64,000 bases of DNA from Turbatrix aceti (lineage: Eukaryota; Nematoda; Chromadorea; Rhabditida; Panagrolaimidae): assembly GCA_963969345.1 (NCBI GenBank), contig OZ017769.1, forward strand, positions 186,001 to 250,000, read 5' to 3'. This document shows positions 13,893-26,408 of the stretch, in pieces. The notes beneath the pieces are model-generated. The model ran no database searches, was not told the origin of the DNA, and worked only from the letters and a program-made list of their open reading frames with translations. A program made the position numbers and the translations under genes. Position 1 is the first letter of the stretch; every line of letters starts with the position of its first letter.

Positions 13893-16204
13893 AGCTTCAT
13901 ATTTTTAACGACATTGATCGAAAACGGCTATCAAAACCATGATTGATCGATTAAACATTTCATGCATCGACACAAAATTAATCTAGAGGCTGAAAAAATT
14001 TCCGCATTGGGGATGTTACCAAAAATTTTGCAAACAATTTTTAACGGCATAGTATTTGATCAAAAACAAATTATAAAATCCAAAAAACGCAAGTATACAC
14101 ATGTAATTTGTGTCATACTGAATTAGTTGAACATTTTTCTTCGAGGCAGTACAAATATCTTTTGCGTAACATTTTCTTTTGCTGTGAGTAATCGACCTGA
14201 ATCCAAACACGACCCAAAATTTAAGGTTATGGAGTCGAGTTTTTGGCCCGCCATACTCAAACTTCTGGTTTCAGACAGGATAACCAGGAGCCTGGTTTCA
14301 GGTTGAGTAACACTAATTTTCCTAGCGGTCGCGCATAAGTGGTCGTCCTAGCGACCGCTACCTCGCCATCGACCTCGCCATTGCTTATAACACCCCAACA
14401 AAAGATTTTGAATTAGACGGACAGTGCCCCTCTTCATACGATCCCAGTGATCCCGTGTGTACGAGAAACAGAAATAAATTAAAATCGAAATTTAAAAATT
14501 TTCTGATACTCGAGAACACTGACCGCGCGTTTCCGAACTGTAAAAGCATTTTCACTGCATTCTGAGAATTTAACTTTGCTAATGATCAGCTATAATCAGG
14601 CAAAAGTCGCAATGCCAGCACTCTGCTAGAACTATGATTGCTGCCAAACACGTCTGCCAGCAATCATCACACGACGGCCCTACTGTTTTTATATTTTTTT
14701 CTGTTGTTTTCACACTTGCATTTATTCCAGCCGTCAGGCATGTGCTTCGATGCAAGGATCAATCAATAAAATTGATGCGGAAAAAATTCGTAAGCGAAAT
14801 TCAAATTGAATCATCAATCCATCGCTGTTGCGGGGCTAGCTCCAGGAAGAATTGGACAAAAAAAGACAGGCGTGGAAAAAAAGTCAATAACATTTGTACT
14901 TTTTTTTTCGCCCCCTTATTGTGTGATTGCTGTTCCATTATGCCTGCCTTGGGGGTTGAGTGGCCATGTCATTGTGTTCCAATTTGTTATGCTGTATGTT
15001 TTCTGAAGGGGTAAAATTTACCTGTTGGTGATCGTTTTCTGGAGAAAAATTAAGGAGCAACATTTAAAACTGTCAAAAAAATTGTTCACAAATTGTTTTT
15101 CTGATCGGATGCAACATTTATTTATTTATTTATTTCACCATTACTCAGTGGTTAGTTATCATGAGACCAGATGTTAGGAGGCACAAATGACGTTTGGGTG
15201 CAACATACGAAAATTAATTTCATGCATTATGAATAATTTTTCTCTTGGATCGTGTAATTTTTATTTGGAAACAAAAAATAGCCTCTTTCGTGATAAATTC
15301 TTTGTTTCATGCTGAAAAACAACGACTAATAGATTATTATTGTTGTTCTTCCTCGCATGCACCTCTGCCCCTATCTCCTATCCGCCCGACCGGATGGCTT
15401 TCCCCTCCATTCATTCTCGTGGGGTCCCACGTTGCATCCGGATGCAGCCGGCGGCAACTGTTTTGTGATCCCCCCCCCCTACGCCCGGAGGCATGCCCTA
15501 CACCCTGCCTTGCACTCGAATGATTTGAAAAACAATTGTCTTGGACAAAATTTACGTTTACCCTTTTCTTTTTTGTTAGCTTGCACACGATTCTATCGAA
15601 TTTATACGCGGCTTTTCTTTTCGCCGGACTACAACCAGTACTGCTGACTTTTACCGCCTCCGCATGATAATTTTTATCGCCTGAAAACCTAAAGGTGTAA
15701 GATTGATAAGATTGATAGAAGGAGGGATTATTAACGTTTTTATTTGGTGCAAAGGTGAAATATACGGCATTGTTTTTTTCTACATTGTATGGCAAAAAGC
15801 ATTGATTAGATCTTTTTCATTTAGCAGATGGATGGGGTAATTTTTTAAAATGCACTTATGCATTTATTGCAACGCTTTTTGATATGTCAAACACTAATTT
15901 TCTAATTTTCTGATTAATTTCTTTGCTTTGGTTACCAAAATTTGCTAGCAGCAAAGTATTTTTTCTTTTCCAAAAACCTATATAAAATTTACATAGCATA
16001 TTTTATTGTTTTTACAGTAATTCGAAGTTTGTTGACAAAGTATATAAAACAATTTTTGTCCTGAAACGGATTTTTATAACTGAATTTACCGATAACCTTA
16101 CAATACCGTTTTACAGCCTTGATATAATGTAAAAATCGCCCACCGTACTACTGATTTTCGTCCTGATTGTTAGCACCCGTCAAAAAACACTTCAATTTAA
16201 AATA
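13893..16204. other. Spacer with small inverted repeats, no gene seen
   Basis: Contains a short inverted repeat around 14323-14363 (TAGCGGTCGC / GCGACCGCTA), a dispersed repeat at 15117-15194, and pyrimidine-rich DNA near 15350-15500. The open frames at 14634-15014 and 15337-15795 have no family resemblance and no matching splice partners. Confidence 0.5.
15117..15194 (-). repeat. Dispersed retroposon-tail-like repeat, copy 1
   Basis: Seventy-seven bases here match 54022-54098 with one mismatch. Read on the minus strand the unit ends in (AAAT)n after ACCACTGAGTAATGGTGAAAT, like the 3' tail of an RTE-type LINE or a SINE that uses its machinery. No reverse-transcriptase coding sequence adjoins it, so this is a 5'-truncated copy at most. 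Confidence 0.65.
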
Positions 16205-16211
16205 TTTTCAG
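16205..16211 (+). promoter_or_regulatory. Probable leader splice acceptor
   Basis: TTTTCAG ends 9 bp before the ATG at 16221, so it is either a trans-splice site for a spliced leader or the end of a 5' UTR intron. Confidence 0.5.
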
Positions 16212-16220
16212 GAAAAAACA

Positions 16221-17198
16221 ATGACAGCAACGCAATATCCTACGCAGACGCCAAATCGAGTATGTTGCTGCAGCCTGAGGACAGCGGGCTACGTGGTAGC
16301 CGCCGTCGAAGTGCTGCTCTGCATCCTTGCCATCTACGGCCTTATCCGTAACTTCACCATCTTTGGCGCACCCTACTTTTTTTGGTTCATCGTCGGCATT
16401 TTGAGTATCATTATTATCGCCGTCGCCATCATAATACTCCTCTACGCCATTAAGAAGCAGAAGGCACGTTACCTCCTACCGCATATGTCCGCTCAGATTT
16501 TTCTGATCCTTTTCCTACTCATCGTCGCCCTCGTCGTGACTATTCTTCTCTTTTTTGGAGCGTACAAAGGCATTCGGCGACTTATCGGACAAGGCGACTA
16601 TCACATGAGTGATGCATGTAAGTTTCGAATTTTTTTGCGCTCAAAAAATGTGTTTTTTCAGCAACAAGGATCCTGGGATACTGGATTATCATTGTCTATC
16701 TCGCTATTGCTATTTTAGAGATATTCTTCCTCTGGATCGTCTACAAGCTTTATCTGTAAGCTGTATTCTTTAAAATGCTTTTTTTGGTCCAACAAAAAAT
16801 TGAATTTTTGAAACTTCGGAAAGAAAAAAATAATTTTAATTTAAATGTTTTATGATTTGAAATTTGTTTATAATTTGAGATTTGAAATTTTCAAATCATA
16901 AAAAATGTTTTGTTGTTTCTTGACGCAAAACAATCTACATACGTTATCAACTTTTAAAAATAGCAAAAAAAATAACGTTTCTTTTTTCAGCCACCTAAAA
17001 GAATACCAACTGATAAAGTCCGGCAAACTTGACCCCTTCAATATTTCCGGTGCCGACGTCCACAACGCAGGCCTTTACATCGCGCCCCCCAACGAGCATG
17101 CCTATGGCGGTAGTCCGTCGTCCGGCGACGTCTATCCCTACGAGCCTCCACTCACGCCCAACGGCCCTAACGAAGGAGGCGGTTCTTACTTTAATTAG
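16221..17198 (+). CDS. Nematode four-membrane-span protein, function unknown
   Basis: Exons 16221-16617, 16662-16755 and 16991-17198 give 232 residues. After a short N-terminus with CCC (possible palmitoylation) come four hydrophobic helices: about residues 18-40, 52-76, 89-118 and 135-160. The third-fourth loop carries YKGIRRLIGQGDY. The C-terminal tail of about 70 residues is cytosolic-looking and rich in Pro, Gly, Asn and Tyr, with NEHAYGGSPSSGDVYPYEPP. This layout resembles nematode LAPTM-like or DUF-type tetraspan proteins of endolysosomal or plasma membranes, but I cannot assign a function. The start is supported by the acceptor just upstream and by the helix that follows. Confidence 0.8.
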
Positions 17199-17529
17199 GA
17201 ACTTACAATCTCAGCCATCCACACTTTTCTTGTTTTTCACCTGTGCCCATTGCTACTGCAACTTTTTACCCGTGATCTGTAACAATTAGTCATATTTTTT
17301 CCGTTAAAATATACTTATGTGTAACTAAAATTTATTTAAAAGTTGTTCTTAAATTTGAAAAAGATTTTTTTTTAATTTTTAATTTGCGACTACTGCCAAA
17401 ATATGTTTTGTATCTTTTGTATTACGATAAAAATTGCTTAAAAATGGACAACATCTGATGAATCTTCTAACAGTCGCCAAGCATAAAAATCTGTTTTTTG
17501 TTTATCGGTTAGAAAACATTCCCGTGGTA

Positions 17530-17745
17530 ATGTTTTCTAATTCAAGTAATAGATTTTCGAAAAAAATATATTACTTGAATTAGAAAACCGTTCAAAAGTA
17601 ACAAAATAGCAAACAGAATATGTTACTTCAATTTAGAAATTTTTCCTCGAGTAACAAAATAAGAAAAAAAAGTTACTTTGATTTGGAATATTGTTAAAAA
17701 ATAACGAAAAGTAAATGTTACTTTGACTTCTGTTAGAAACAGTGA
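17530..17745. repeat. Degenerate tandem repeat with AGTAACAAA / TTTGTTACTT units
   Basis: About four imperfect units of roughly 50-60 bp, each containing GTAACAAAATA...TGTTACTT with internal dyad symmetry. Similar units recur in the DHHC intron (19745-19960) and after the alpha-tubulin gene (31216-31255). Confidence 0.6.
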
Positions 17746-17772
17746 TTGACAACATTTCAGTATACATATTAC

Positions 17773-17883
17773 CAGGGTCTAAAACGGGCCGGTAATTTCG
17801 GCCCACGGGCCGGCCCCGGGGGTTTCGGGCCAAGACGGGCCTGAGGGGCCGCCGGATTTTGGCCCGGCCCGTTTTAGTCCCTG
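17773..17883. mobile_element. Short GC-rich palindromic hAT-like element
   Basis: Begins CAGGGTCTAAAACGGGCC and ends GGCCCGTTTTAGTCCCTG, so nearly the entire 111 bp folds on itself. The flanks CATATTAC and GGTATTAC share only the last six bases, so the target duplication is imperfect. It stands out sharply by GC content from its AT-rich surroundings. Confidence 0.65.
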
Positions 17884-18157
17884 GGTATTACATAAGTTAG
17901 AGCTATTTTTTATTTTATTTTTCGAATTTTGTGCAAGAGAAGCCTCAGATACCGCATCTGCATCCCTTTCCTTACTCTCTGCTTTAAAACATTCCAGTCC
18001 ATTAATCACAGCATCTGTTCACAAATGTCTAAAAGTTCATACCTAGTCAGGAGCAAAATGATGCGTCAAGCGTTCTATTCTATTGCAAAAAAAGATAAGA
18101 ATTAAAGTCACCGACCGCTGTACAAGGGTGAACCTTTTTTTATCGCAGTAATTTTAG

Positions 18158-18429
18158 CAGGGACAAAAGCGGCTCGCCCAAGTTTGACCGGAGCCGAACC
18201 CGACAAAATGTGTGTCAAAGCTCACCCGAGCTCGGGCCGGGCTTAGGCGGGCCTGTGACTTTTCAATAGACCCGGTGAAGCCCGTTTTATCCCGGATTTA
18301 AATCAATAACGTAAAAAATGAGAAAAATTAGCAATTATATGCCGATTTTTAACAAAATTAGGGTCAACCTAGACTTTTGGCGGCCCGGGCCGGGCTTAGA
18401 CCTCAAAATTAAACCCGTTTTTGTCCTTC
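18158..18429. mobile_element. Second GC-rich element with CAGGGACAAAA ends
   Basis: Starts CAGGGACAAAAGCGGC and ends AAACCCGTTTTTGTCC, with internal CGGGCCGGGC motifs like those at 17773-17883. The right terminus has decayed and no target duplication is visible, so the boundary is approximate. Confidence 0.5.
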
Positions 18430-19064
18430 AAATTGATTGCTATTGAATCAATTATGCATCACAAAACTACGAAATCGATCGGCTAGCACCGAAAGTAGAT
18501 TGCGTTACTTTTCAGTTATCAGTGTACTTTGATGTCGGATTAGGGGGAGGAAAAAGTTGTTCGTTCTCTTTAAAATTTGAATAAAATGCAAATTTTCAGA
18601 ATTTGTTTGTTCTTCGTTTGTTCGTGCATCAAGTGTGCAGAAAGCAATGTAAAGTTGTCATTTTACTCGATCGTCAGTCAGTCTTCAGTCTGGTATGTTT
18701 CACGGGAATGTTTTTGCACGATTTATACCGTACTTCAGTTTTGGTTCTCTCCAGCAAATCTTTTATCAGATAAAAAATATTTTTTAAAGTAAAAATTTGA
18801 AGCGAGAAAAACTGAGATGCGGTAAAAAAATTGTAAAAAACATTTCTACAGTTTTTTAGTTGTTGAGATTTCTTTGTATGCCTGAAAAAGTACACCGGTA
18901 ATAGTTATATCGGCCCCCCCCTGCGCAACAAACTCACATTCCGTACCCCGGGTTCACACACAAAATGTCCACAGCTGACCTTCATTGTTCGCACCCATCG
19001 AACGTAAATAACAACATTTTAGATATATATTGGCAATCAATAACTGTCCCCGACCCCCTTCGAA

Positions 19065-20751
19065 ATGGACTACATCGATTGCTGCGTCGATGCCGTTTCT
19101 TCGCTCTACCCCTCCTTCCCCGGGCGAATGGCCGTCTGGGCGACGACTTTCACGACGTGGTATATTTTGTTCACGGCCGTTCACGTGCCCTTCATCGCAA
19201 CCTACTCAACGTCTACCTTGGTCTTAATCATGACCGGATGGAACATCCTCTGGTTTCTGACGCTAGTACACCTGTTTGAGGCCTATTTTGCAAGCCCCCG
19301 ACTCCTGCCAAGCGACTACCACTGGAACAAAATCACAACCGACGAGTCGGTCATAAACAGTCCAAAGAAGTTTTCCAAGGCTCTCACGCAGTACGTTCAG
19401 CATCGTCCCGAACTCGGGGTTGAGATCTTGTAAGTTAGAATTTTTTTATTTGGCACGACATTTTTCATTTTCAGAGACGACGAAGACGATGAAGGCTACT
19501 CGGGACCCCGAATTTGTCCTTACTGCAGAACACTTAAGCCCCCCAGGGTACATCACTGCAGGTCGTGTGACAAATGCATCATTCGAAAAGATCAGTAAGT
19601 TGGCAATCATTTTTTTTACAAAAAAATGTCGGTTTTTTCATTCATATATTTTTTTCGAAGATTATTTTTGTTTTGGTGGGAAAATTTACTTTTAGTGTCT
19701 GTTTCAAAAACTGTTGTTTAGACTAAACATCATAAAGTAGCGAATAAATGTTACATACCTTGAGTAGGAAAGTCATGCAGAAATAAATAGACGGCAGGAA
19801 AAATGTTACATTGGTTTTTTAGAAAGCTATCCCGAAATAATAAAAAAATTAAAATGCTAAAACTTCCATTTGGACGGCCATGCAGAAGTTAAAATAACGA
19901 TTCCAAAGTTGCTACTTTGAACGGAAAAGTCGTCCAGAAGTAACAAATTAGCAAAAAAAATAGATATTTTTCACAAGAAATATAAAATATTTTGTAGAGA
20001 AAAATATATTATAGGGGTATACCAAATGTCACCAATAGTGACATTTGGGTATCCCATATAATGTGAACTTTTTTCAGAAAGTTGTTCTGAAAGCTCAAGC
20101 CCACGACTTTTATTTTTTAAATATGTAGTGTTGAACAATTGTCTAAACTTTGCCCAAAATTTCTTCAAATAATGACTAAAAATTTCTTAAATTCCCAAAG
20201 CGCCGCCCCATTTCAAAATTCAATTTTTTTTCAGTCATTGTCCAGTCCTAGCATCTTGCATTCACCTGCATAACCACAAATTCTTTCTCAATTTCCTTTT
20301 TTGGTCGACTCTTCTAGCCACCTACGCGGTAGTCGTCATGACTTCCGATCTATATGCCATCTTCTGCCGGGCGTACAACAATCCCGACAAACAACAAGAC
20401 ATTCCCGAACTCATACCTTTCATGCTCTCTACCTGTGGCTACACCAATGCAGTCGTAAGTGCCGCTATCTTCTTTATGTCCCTTGAACATATTTATTACT
20501 ATTTTTAGTTATTTTTACAGGTCTGCTTTTTCGCACTCTTAGTCTTTCAAGCTTACCTCTGGCGACTACTCCTCCGGAACCAAACCATCGTGGAATGGCA
20601 CGCGGAAACTGGCGAGGACTACAACCTGAATGGATGGTTGGCGAATGTGAAGAGCATCTACGGCGAGAAGTGGTGGCTATGGCTTCTGCCGGTTCCAGGG
20701 GTACCAGATGACTATCTCGGGTTCAGAAAAAGCGGGTACAAGGAGCAATGA
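19065..20751 (+). CDS. DHHC-type protein S-palmitoyltransferase with a variant core
   Basis: Transfers palmitate to protein cysteines on endomembranes. Exons 19065-19429, 19475-19594, 20235-20454 and 20521-20751 give 311 residues. Two N-terminal helices (about 20-66) precede a cysteine-rich domain at 136-179: CPYC, then HHCRSCDKC, then DHHC at 161-164 with the catalytic Cys164. The intron at 19595-20234 splits the first His codon of DHHC. Two more helices follow, then a TTxE-like QTIVE and a C-terminal aromatic KWWLWLLPVPG segment. The usual DHHCPWxxNCVG reads DHHCPVLASCIH here: the Trp after Pro, the Asn before the Cys and the Gly are all replaced. The zinc-binding Cys/His set looks complete. 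The start follows an acceptor TTTTAG near 19017-19022. I cannot match it to a specific ZDHHC subtype. Confidence 0.88.
19745..19960. repeat. Diverged AGTAAC-type repeat in DHHC intron 2
   Basis: Imperfect units (AATGTTACAT..., GTCGTCCAGAAGTAACAAATTAGCAAA) related to the array at 17530-17745. They account for part of the unusually long 640-bp intron. A separate hairpin near 20013-20057 (GGGGTATACCAAATGTCAC with its inverse) lies in the same intron. Confidence 0.5.
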
Positions 20752-20794
20752 TTGGATGGTAGCGATTATAATACTGGTGTACTGGTGAATTTAC

Positions 20795-20800
20795 AATAAA
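20795..20800 (+). terminator. Polyadenylation signal AATAAA
   Basis: Canonical hexamer 43 bp after the DHHC stop codon. Confidence 0.65.
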
Positions 20801-23302
20801 TGAAATGAAAATTAAACCCGTTTTTCTCTTGACAAACATTTTACATAAAAAACTTTTTTCTAAATTTAAGGCAGCCGCTAACACCCCCCCCCCCCCTCCT
20901 CCGTCGACACCGATAAGCAAGCCGACTGCGGTACGGGTGGTAGCGCGGTACTGGTAACGGGGTGAAAAAAAGTAGAAAAAGAAGGGCGAAGAACTCTTCT
21001 GCCTCTGCAGAGAAGCGATTGTCCCGTTTCCCGTCGCGTCCCCGTCTCCTGCGACTGCTCTTCTTCTCTGCAATCGATCGATCGATTGGTTGTTATGGGG
21101 TGTTTTAAAATTTTGTTCGTTGGTAGTGGATTGGGGTTGCATTTTTTTATCGTCATTGTCTCCGTCATCTCGCACTTCTACAATGGCCTACAGGTAGATG
21201 TGCGAGATGACCTTTAAGTCATGTTTAGCTTTTTTTAACACTCGAATTGTTTACCATTCGTTTAAAGTTTTTGTTTCCAAATGGCACAAAAAAGTGCCAT
21301 TCCACAATTTTATTTTTTTTGTTCTTCAGTTGTCAGCTCAAATCCAAAAAACTGCAATTTTTGCAAATGAAAAGTGTTTTTTCTAGTGGTCGTTTGAAAA
21401 ACAGAATCCGATGCGTAAACTGAGCGCAGCCCGCAGAGGAGTGGTGCATTCACAGTCACAGCTCGGATAGATGTGTTGTGGGATTTTTTCAGTGTCCGGC
21501 ACGTAATTTTAAAAAAATAAATGTTTTGGACCGCAAAAAAAAATTGACAAAAAAAATTTTTGAACACCAAAAATATAATTTATATTTTTCAAAAATATAA
21601 TTTTATATTGTATTTTATATCATCAGTTTCTCCAGTTGCCGTATACGGCTATAGTTAGCGTTTAGAACTAACTTCTTTGCGTTCATAATTGTGTAAGTGC
21701 ATGCATGCCTGTAGATAGAAGTTCCTTCCCGTTTTCGAACCGGTCCATAGCCCTGTACGCCACTAACAGTCGAATTGCTCGAATTCTGGCTACAAAATGG
21801 TACACTTATAACGCTATTTGAAAATTCTTGCATCAAAACGATCGAAATTGAGTTTCCAAAGCTCGAAAAAAAGAAAGTGATGAAATTTTTCAAAACACGT
21901 TTTTTTTATTTATCGCAACCCGCTGGATCTTAGAAAAAATTTCGGTATTCAACAATTTTTTATCTAGGTCACTTTTGACAATTTTCAAGGGCATTTGAGT
22001 TCTTCTATGAAGTTCATGGTAAATTACCTCATACTTGGCATCCAAGTACACAAATATGAAAATATGTTTTTATATTAAAAAATCGGAAGCAAAAAAATGT
22101 CAATCATGACTTTCGATTTATTTTTCTAGCCTACCAGACCACCTATCAGGCCGTAACACAAAACCTGATATCATCCGTTCCTAGACACGTACATTGCCAA
22201 AAAAATAAGAAAAAAATTGTACTATTTGAACAATTGAAAATCAATATTTTTTCCCTTCGTCAGATGACAACGACGACGACAAAAATGTGGGGAGCAGAGG
22301 GGCTGTGGTCCGGTTCGAAAAAAAGACGAAGCCCACATACACACACCCATGCGTGCTACGGATGCAGAAGGAAGGCTAAGCGCAGGCAGCACTCTCGCAG
22401 CGGCAGCCAGTCTAGGCCAGACCGTCTTTTGGGACACCTGAAACTCGCAACCCCATTTACCCCGCGTGTTGTTTTTTTCGGCAAGAGAAATAAAATTCGC
22501 AAGGGAATTTGAAAAAAATAGGGTTTAGAAAAAAAATCGCTTTGAGACCACATCTATGATTTTACTATTAGAGGAAAACGATATACGCGCTTTTTCGGAG
22601 GTACCTACTTTTTACATTTCTTGCTACTTCTTGGATTTCTACCCCGTTCGGTCTGTCAATCGTAAAACTAAAGTGTCTTATCGTAACTTCTTTCTCCAGA
22701 ATCGGCTCGTTGTATGCCCCTTCTTCGCCCCATCCTAGCTCTCAGAATTTTTACGGTCCGAAAATTTTCTGTGGGCCGCAACCCCATCCCACGTGCATTA
22801 TCCACATAGCGTCTGTCTGTGTGCACCGACGGAGCGGCAGCGCTGCGACGGGACGCGCTAGTAGTGTTTGAAAAAGAAAGAGAAAAATAAACGCGCGCGC
22901 GCTTGCGAAGGGGACAAAAAGTTCTCCCCCCGCGCTTTTTTTTTATTTTTGCACCCCTCCATCGTTCGCTCTTTCTGTGTCCATTTTTCCAGTGACGCAG
23001 CTGTGGTCTTGACCCGAAAAAACGATTAGAGTGCAGGGAATGAGTGAAGAAAAAGGAGAGAGTCAAGAGAAATATGACAAGCGACCGTAGTCCGCAATGC
23101 ATCCGTCGTTTACACAATTTTTATTCTCTCAACACAGCACTAAAAATACTCCGACCGGAGCGATACTATTTTTTTTCAACCTTTTTTGTTTTTTGTAATT
23201 TTTATTGCTATGACTGCCAAACGTGGCATTATTCAGATTTCGAACCAATAACGTGTTTTTTTATGTTTGTTAGCATTGATATTGTTTTTACGATAATTCA
23301 AC
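20801..23302. other. Spacer upstream of mep-1, no gene seen
   Basis: Contains a run of 13 C at 20884-20896, a CGATCGATCGATCGATTG tract near 21074-21088, and otherwise A/T-rich sequence. Open frames such as 21615-21893 (-) and 22668-23117 (-) lack any family signature. Confidence 0.5.
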
Positions 23303-23309
23303 TTTTCAG
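23303..23309 (+). promoter_or_regulatory. Probable leader splice acceptor of mep-1
   Basis: TTTTCAG after a T-rich tract, 67 bp before the ATG at 23377, with no other ATG in between. Confidence 0.45.
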
Positions 23310-23376
23310 ACGCTTGTGATCCCAAGAGTATCTCACAGTGTCTCAGATTTAACCGATACTGTCGTCTGTCCGGAAT

Positions 23377-26300
23377 ATGGTTCCTGAGATTACGGATAAC
23401 ATTACACCGACAGAAACTGAAAAATATGATAAGGTAAGTATTGGAATAGCGTATTATATAAATTACCGCATCATTGGGGATGCCACGGGCTGTAATGAAA
23501 TGTATTTTCACTCTACTCAACTTTTTTTTTACAAAAAAACGGTATTTTAGAATGCATTTTATATAAAATTAGGGGGAGGATATATAGAAGGTATTGGTTT
23601 TTCATCGTAACTCTTGTCGTGTTATCGTATTGTGTTGTTATCAATGCACTTTTTTGAACGTAACCTCTGCGATTAGATCAGATCGTATGCTCTTGTTGTG
23701 AATAACGGCGTTATCGTTTCCTAGTAGTATCGTAATGCATTATCAGATAACATTTTGTTATTTTGTTCCTGTTTTTTGCGTGTAATATAGATTTTTTAGG
23801 CTTGGTTTTTGAGGTTGACTTGATTTTGTGTTTCTTATTCATTCTAGTTTTCTTTTTGCGATCAATTTTTAGTATTCGCCTCAAACATTGCGTTTTTATC
23901 TTTTCGACCATTATTCTTACTTTTTTTTATTTTTTAGGTAACAAATCCGGTACCAGAGAGCAGTGTTTCTCTCAAACGCCCTGTCAACGAGGAAACTGAC
24001 TCCGAAGAAGACGGCATGCATTCCGAAGACGTCATCAAATCCTTCAAGGCGGCTTCCGTGACAACAGTCGACGACGATGATGAGATTACGATTCTTGAAC
24101 CCGACAACGCTTCTGTCAAACCTCCCCCCAGCAAGAAACCTAAACTTGCTACCGATGTCAATGATACCATCAAACTCGACTCTGACAACAACGAAAGAGA
24201 TGACGACGCGGAGAACAAAGCTGATATGGCCAAACCCCAGACGGAAGATATTAAGACGTCAGAAGGTGTCCCGTCGAAGGACGCGTTCATTGCATCTTAT
24301 GAGGAGCTGCTGACCAAGATTCAGGGCCACGTCATGGGCGAGGTAGACAAGGGCCATGCGCTGGGTCGGAAAATGATGGATGTAATGCTGGCTGCTATCA
24401 ACAAGGAAGTTCTCACGAGTCCTCATGCCGTTAGAAAATTGATTCTCGACAAAAAGCTGGTGCTTCCAAACACGATAACCGAACCGCCGAGTCAGGTCGT
24501 CGACTTGCTCATCGAGCACGATTCTGAGCACTCATTTTCGAGGGTTTTGAAAACCCTTTTCGGCGACGAGAAACCTAAGGAAACAGAAAACGACCGACTC
24601 GACAAGGCTCGTTATCGCCGGTCTTGTGAGGCACCGTGCATGTCCAGACTCGTCGGCCAGATCGGACTCGATCTCTGCCTCGAATTTACCTACGGCGATA
24701 TCGTCTGCTCTAAAAATCTTCCCGACATGCCGTCCGACATCGAATCATACAAGAAGGTCGCGAACCAGCTTCGCCCCGTCTGGAAACAACTCAAGGAGAA
24801 GAACAAGGTCTACAAGACGACGCAGCGAACGTGCCGAATGTGTGGCTTCAAGACAGATTCTGCAATCCTTTTCTCGGAGCACATCAAACGTCTTCACTAC
24901 AACGGCAGGTGGTATTCGTGTACCATGTGTCCCCAGAAGGAGGTCAATAATTCGAGAATCAAGCGACACTACCGCGATAAGCATGGGCTCGTGCCGCTCC
25001 CGGCTGACGAGCACAAACCATCTATCGAGTGTCCTCTTTGTGACTTGAACTTTCAATTCAAAGGACAGCTCGCAGCCCACGTTAAGGAATGCAAGAAGGC
25101 TTTTCTCCCAACTCAGAGGCAGTTGTTTACGGCCAAGACCGACGACAAGATGGCCATCAACCAGTGGATGTGGGATGTGCCTGCGATCGAGCCTGCCGTC
25201 TCCAAGCAACCTAAACCACAGGTTTGTATTTTTTGTTTAGTTACGGAATAATAAAAATTACGTCTTTTTAGCCTCACAAGAGCTCCAGGGCACCGGCACC
25301 GACGCCCACAAGCCTTTCTACTGCATCCAGGGCACCACCTTCTCACCCTCTCCCGGCCCCAGCACCGAGCCTGCACCGTAGCACGGGTATCAGTGGGCCA
25401 TCGACTAGCGCTTCCGCCGTGCAGCGGAATAACATTGATTCTCTCATGCCGGTTCTCGTCAGTCTTTATTCCAATCCACAGGCCATTGAAAAGCTCAAGC
25501 AAAACAATCCAGAAATGATGCAGCACGTCACGAATCAATTCAGTGAGTTGTTTTTTAGATTTTATTAATTTTTTTATGAAATTGTGTTTTTCTTGCAGAC
25601 ATTGTTCGCAAGGATCCTATCCTCTTTGCTCAACTTCAACAGAAATTGGCGTCTTTCAAAGCGACGCAGCAAAAGATCACTGCACCAGTAAACACACCGG
25701 TAGGAAGATGAAAAAATGGTTTCGTTGACTGTTGTTACGGTATTGGTTTTCAGAAACTGACAACGACAATCGCGCCTCCGAGATTAACGACTGCGCCACC
25801 GAATCGAGGAGGTCGACCGTCGCTGGGTGGTCTTGGTGCTGGTCAATCGACTTTTTCCAGTTCACAAAACACCACGGCACTTGCCGGAGTTACGGGATCG
25901 GCTTCCGGGATAGCTCGCCATCATACGCCTCTTCAGATTTGTGAGATTTGCGACACGTCCATGATCAACCGAAGCGAGCACTTCAAATCTTTCCACAAAC
26001 AGGTGAAGATTCGAAACGCTTCCAACGAAGAAGGCGCCCCCCTCGCGTGCAGTCGGTGCAGCCAACGCTTTTGGTCGTACGAAGGCCTCGAGCGGCATCT
26101 CGTCTTCCAGCATGGTCTGGTTACACAGGAATTTTTGCGCAAAGCCCAGAATAAGCTCGACAATGGTGTCTGCAAGATTTGCAAAAAGGTGGGTTTTTGC
26201 GAGTAATTTTTTTGACAAACCATCTTATTTTTTACACTTTCAGGCATTTGCATTCAACCTACTTTCACACTTGGCTGCAGAGCACGGTAAAAAGTTGTGC

Positions 26301-26408
26301 AGTGCCGAAATTCGGTATAACTGTGATCTGTGCAATTTTTCGTGCGTCAATTATCCCGAACTCGACGAACATCTCAGCTCTCTCCATCCCAACAGTACCA
26401 GAAGGTAG
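23377..26408 (+). CDS. mep-1: MEP-1 multi-zinc-finger nuclear protein
   Basis: In C. elegans, MEP-1 is a nuclear zinc-finger protein that works with the Mi-2 protein LET-418 and in repression of germline genes in soma. Exons 23377-23433, 23938-25221, 25272-25542, 25599-25699, 25754-26188 and 26244-26408 give 770 residues. An acidic, low-complexity N-terminus with KKPKL is followed by a conserved block (VRKLILDKKLVLPNT, then PPSQVVDLLIEHD) that matches C. elegans MEP-1 closely. Fingers 1-3 begin at about residues 318, 347 and 384; a Pro/Ser/Thr-rich linker separates them from four C-terminal fingers starting near 634, 670, 711 and 743. The motifs GAPLACSRC...FWSYEGLERHL and LCSAEI are diagnostic. 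The second and third fingers have atypical spacing, and the third ends in Cys rather than His. The linker lacks the long polyglutamine stretch of the C. elegans protein, and the C-terminus stops soon after finger 7. Confidence 0.93.

Larger units (their letters stand above)
17199..18960. other. Spacer holding several repeat elements
   Basis: Between the tetraspan gene and the DHHC gene. It contains a degenerate tandem AGTAAC repeat (17530-17745) and two GC-rich palindromic elements (17773-17883 and 18158-18429). No gene is supported. Confidence 0.6.

Noticed and set aside
18577..18792. Small frame beginning MNKMQIFRICLFFVC, which looks like a signal peptide.
   Set aside because: T-rich codons, no matching downstream exon, no polyadenylation signal nearby and no family match.
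21615..21893. Minus-strand frame of 92 residues.
   Set aside because: No recognisable motif, isolated in AT-rich DNA, and no flanking exon in phase.
24077..25209. Arg/Ser-rich overlapping frames within mep-1 exon 2 (24626-25048 + and 24745-25209 -).
   Set aside because: Shadow frames of the clearly conserved MEP-1 frame.
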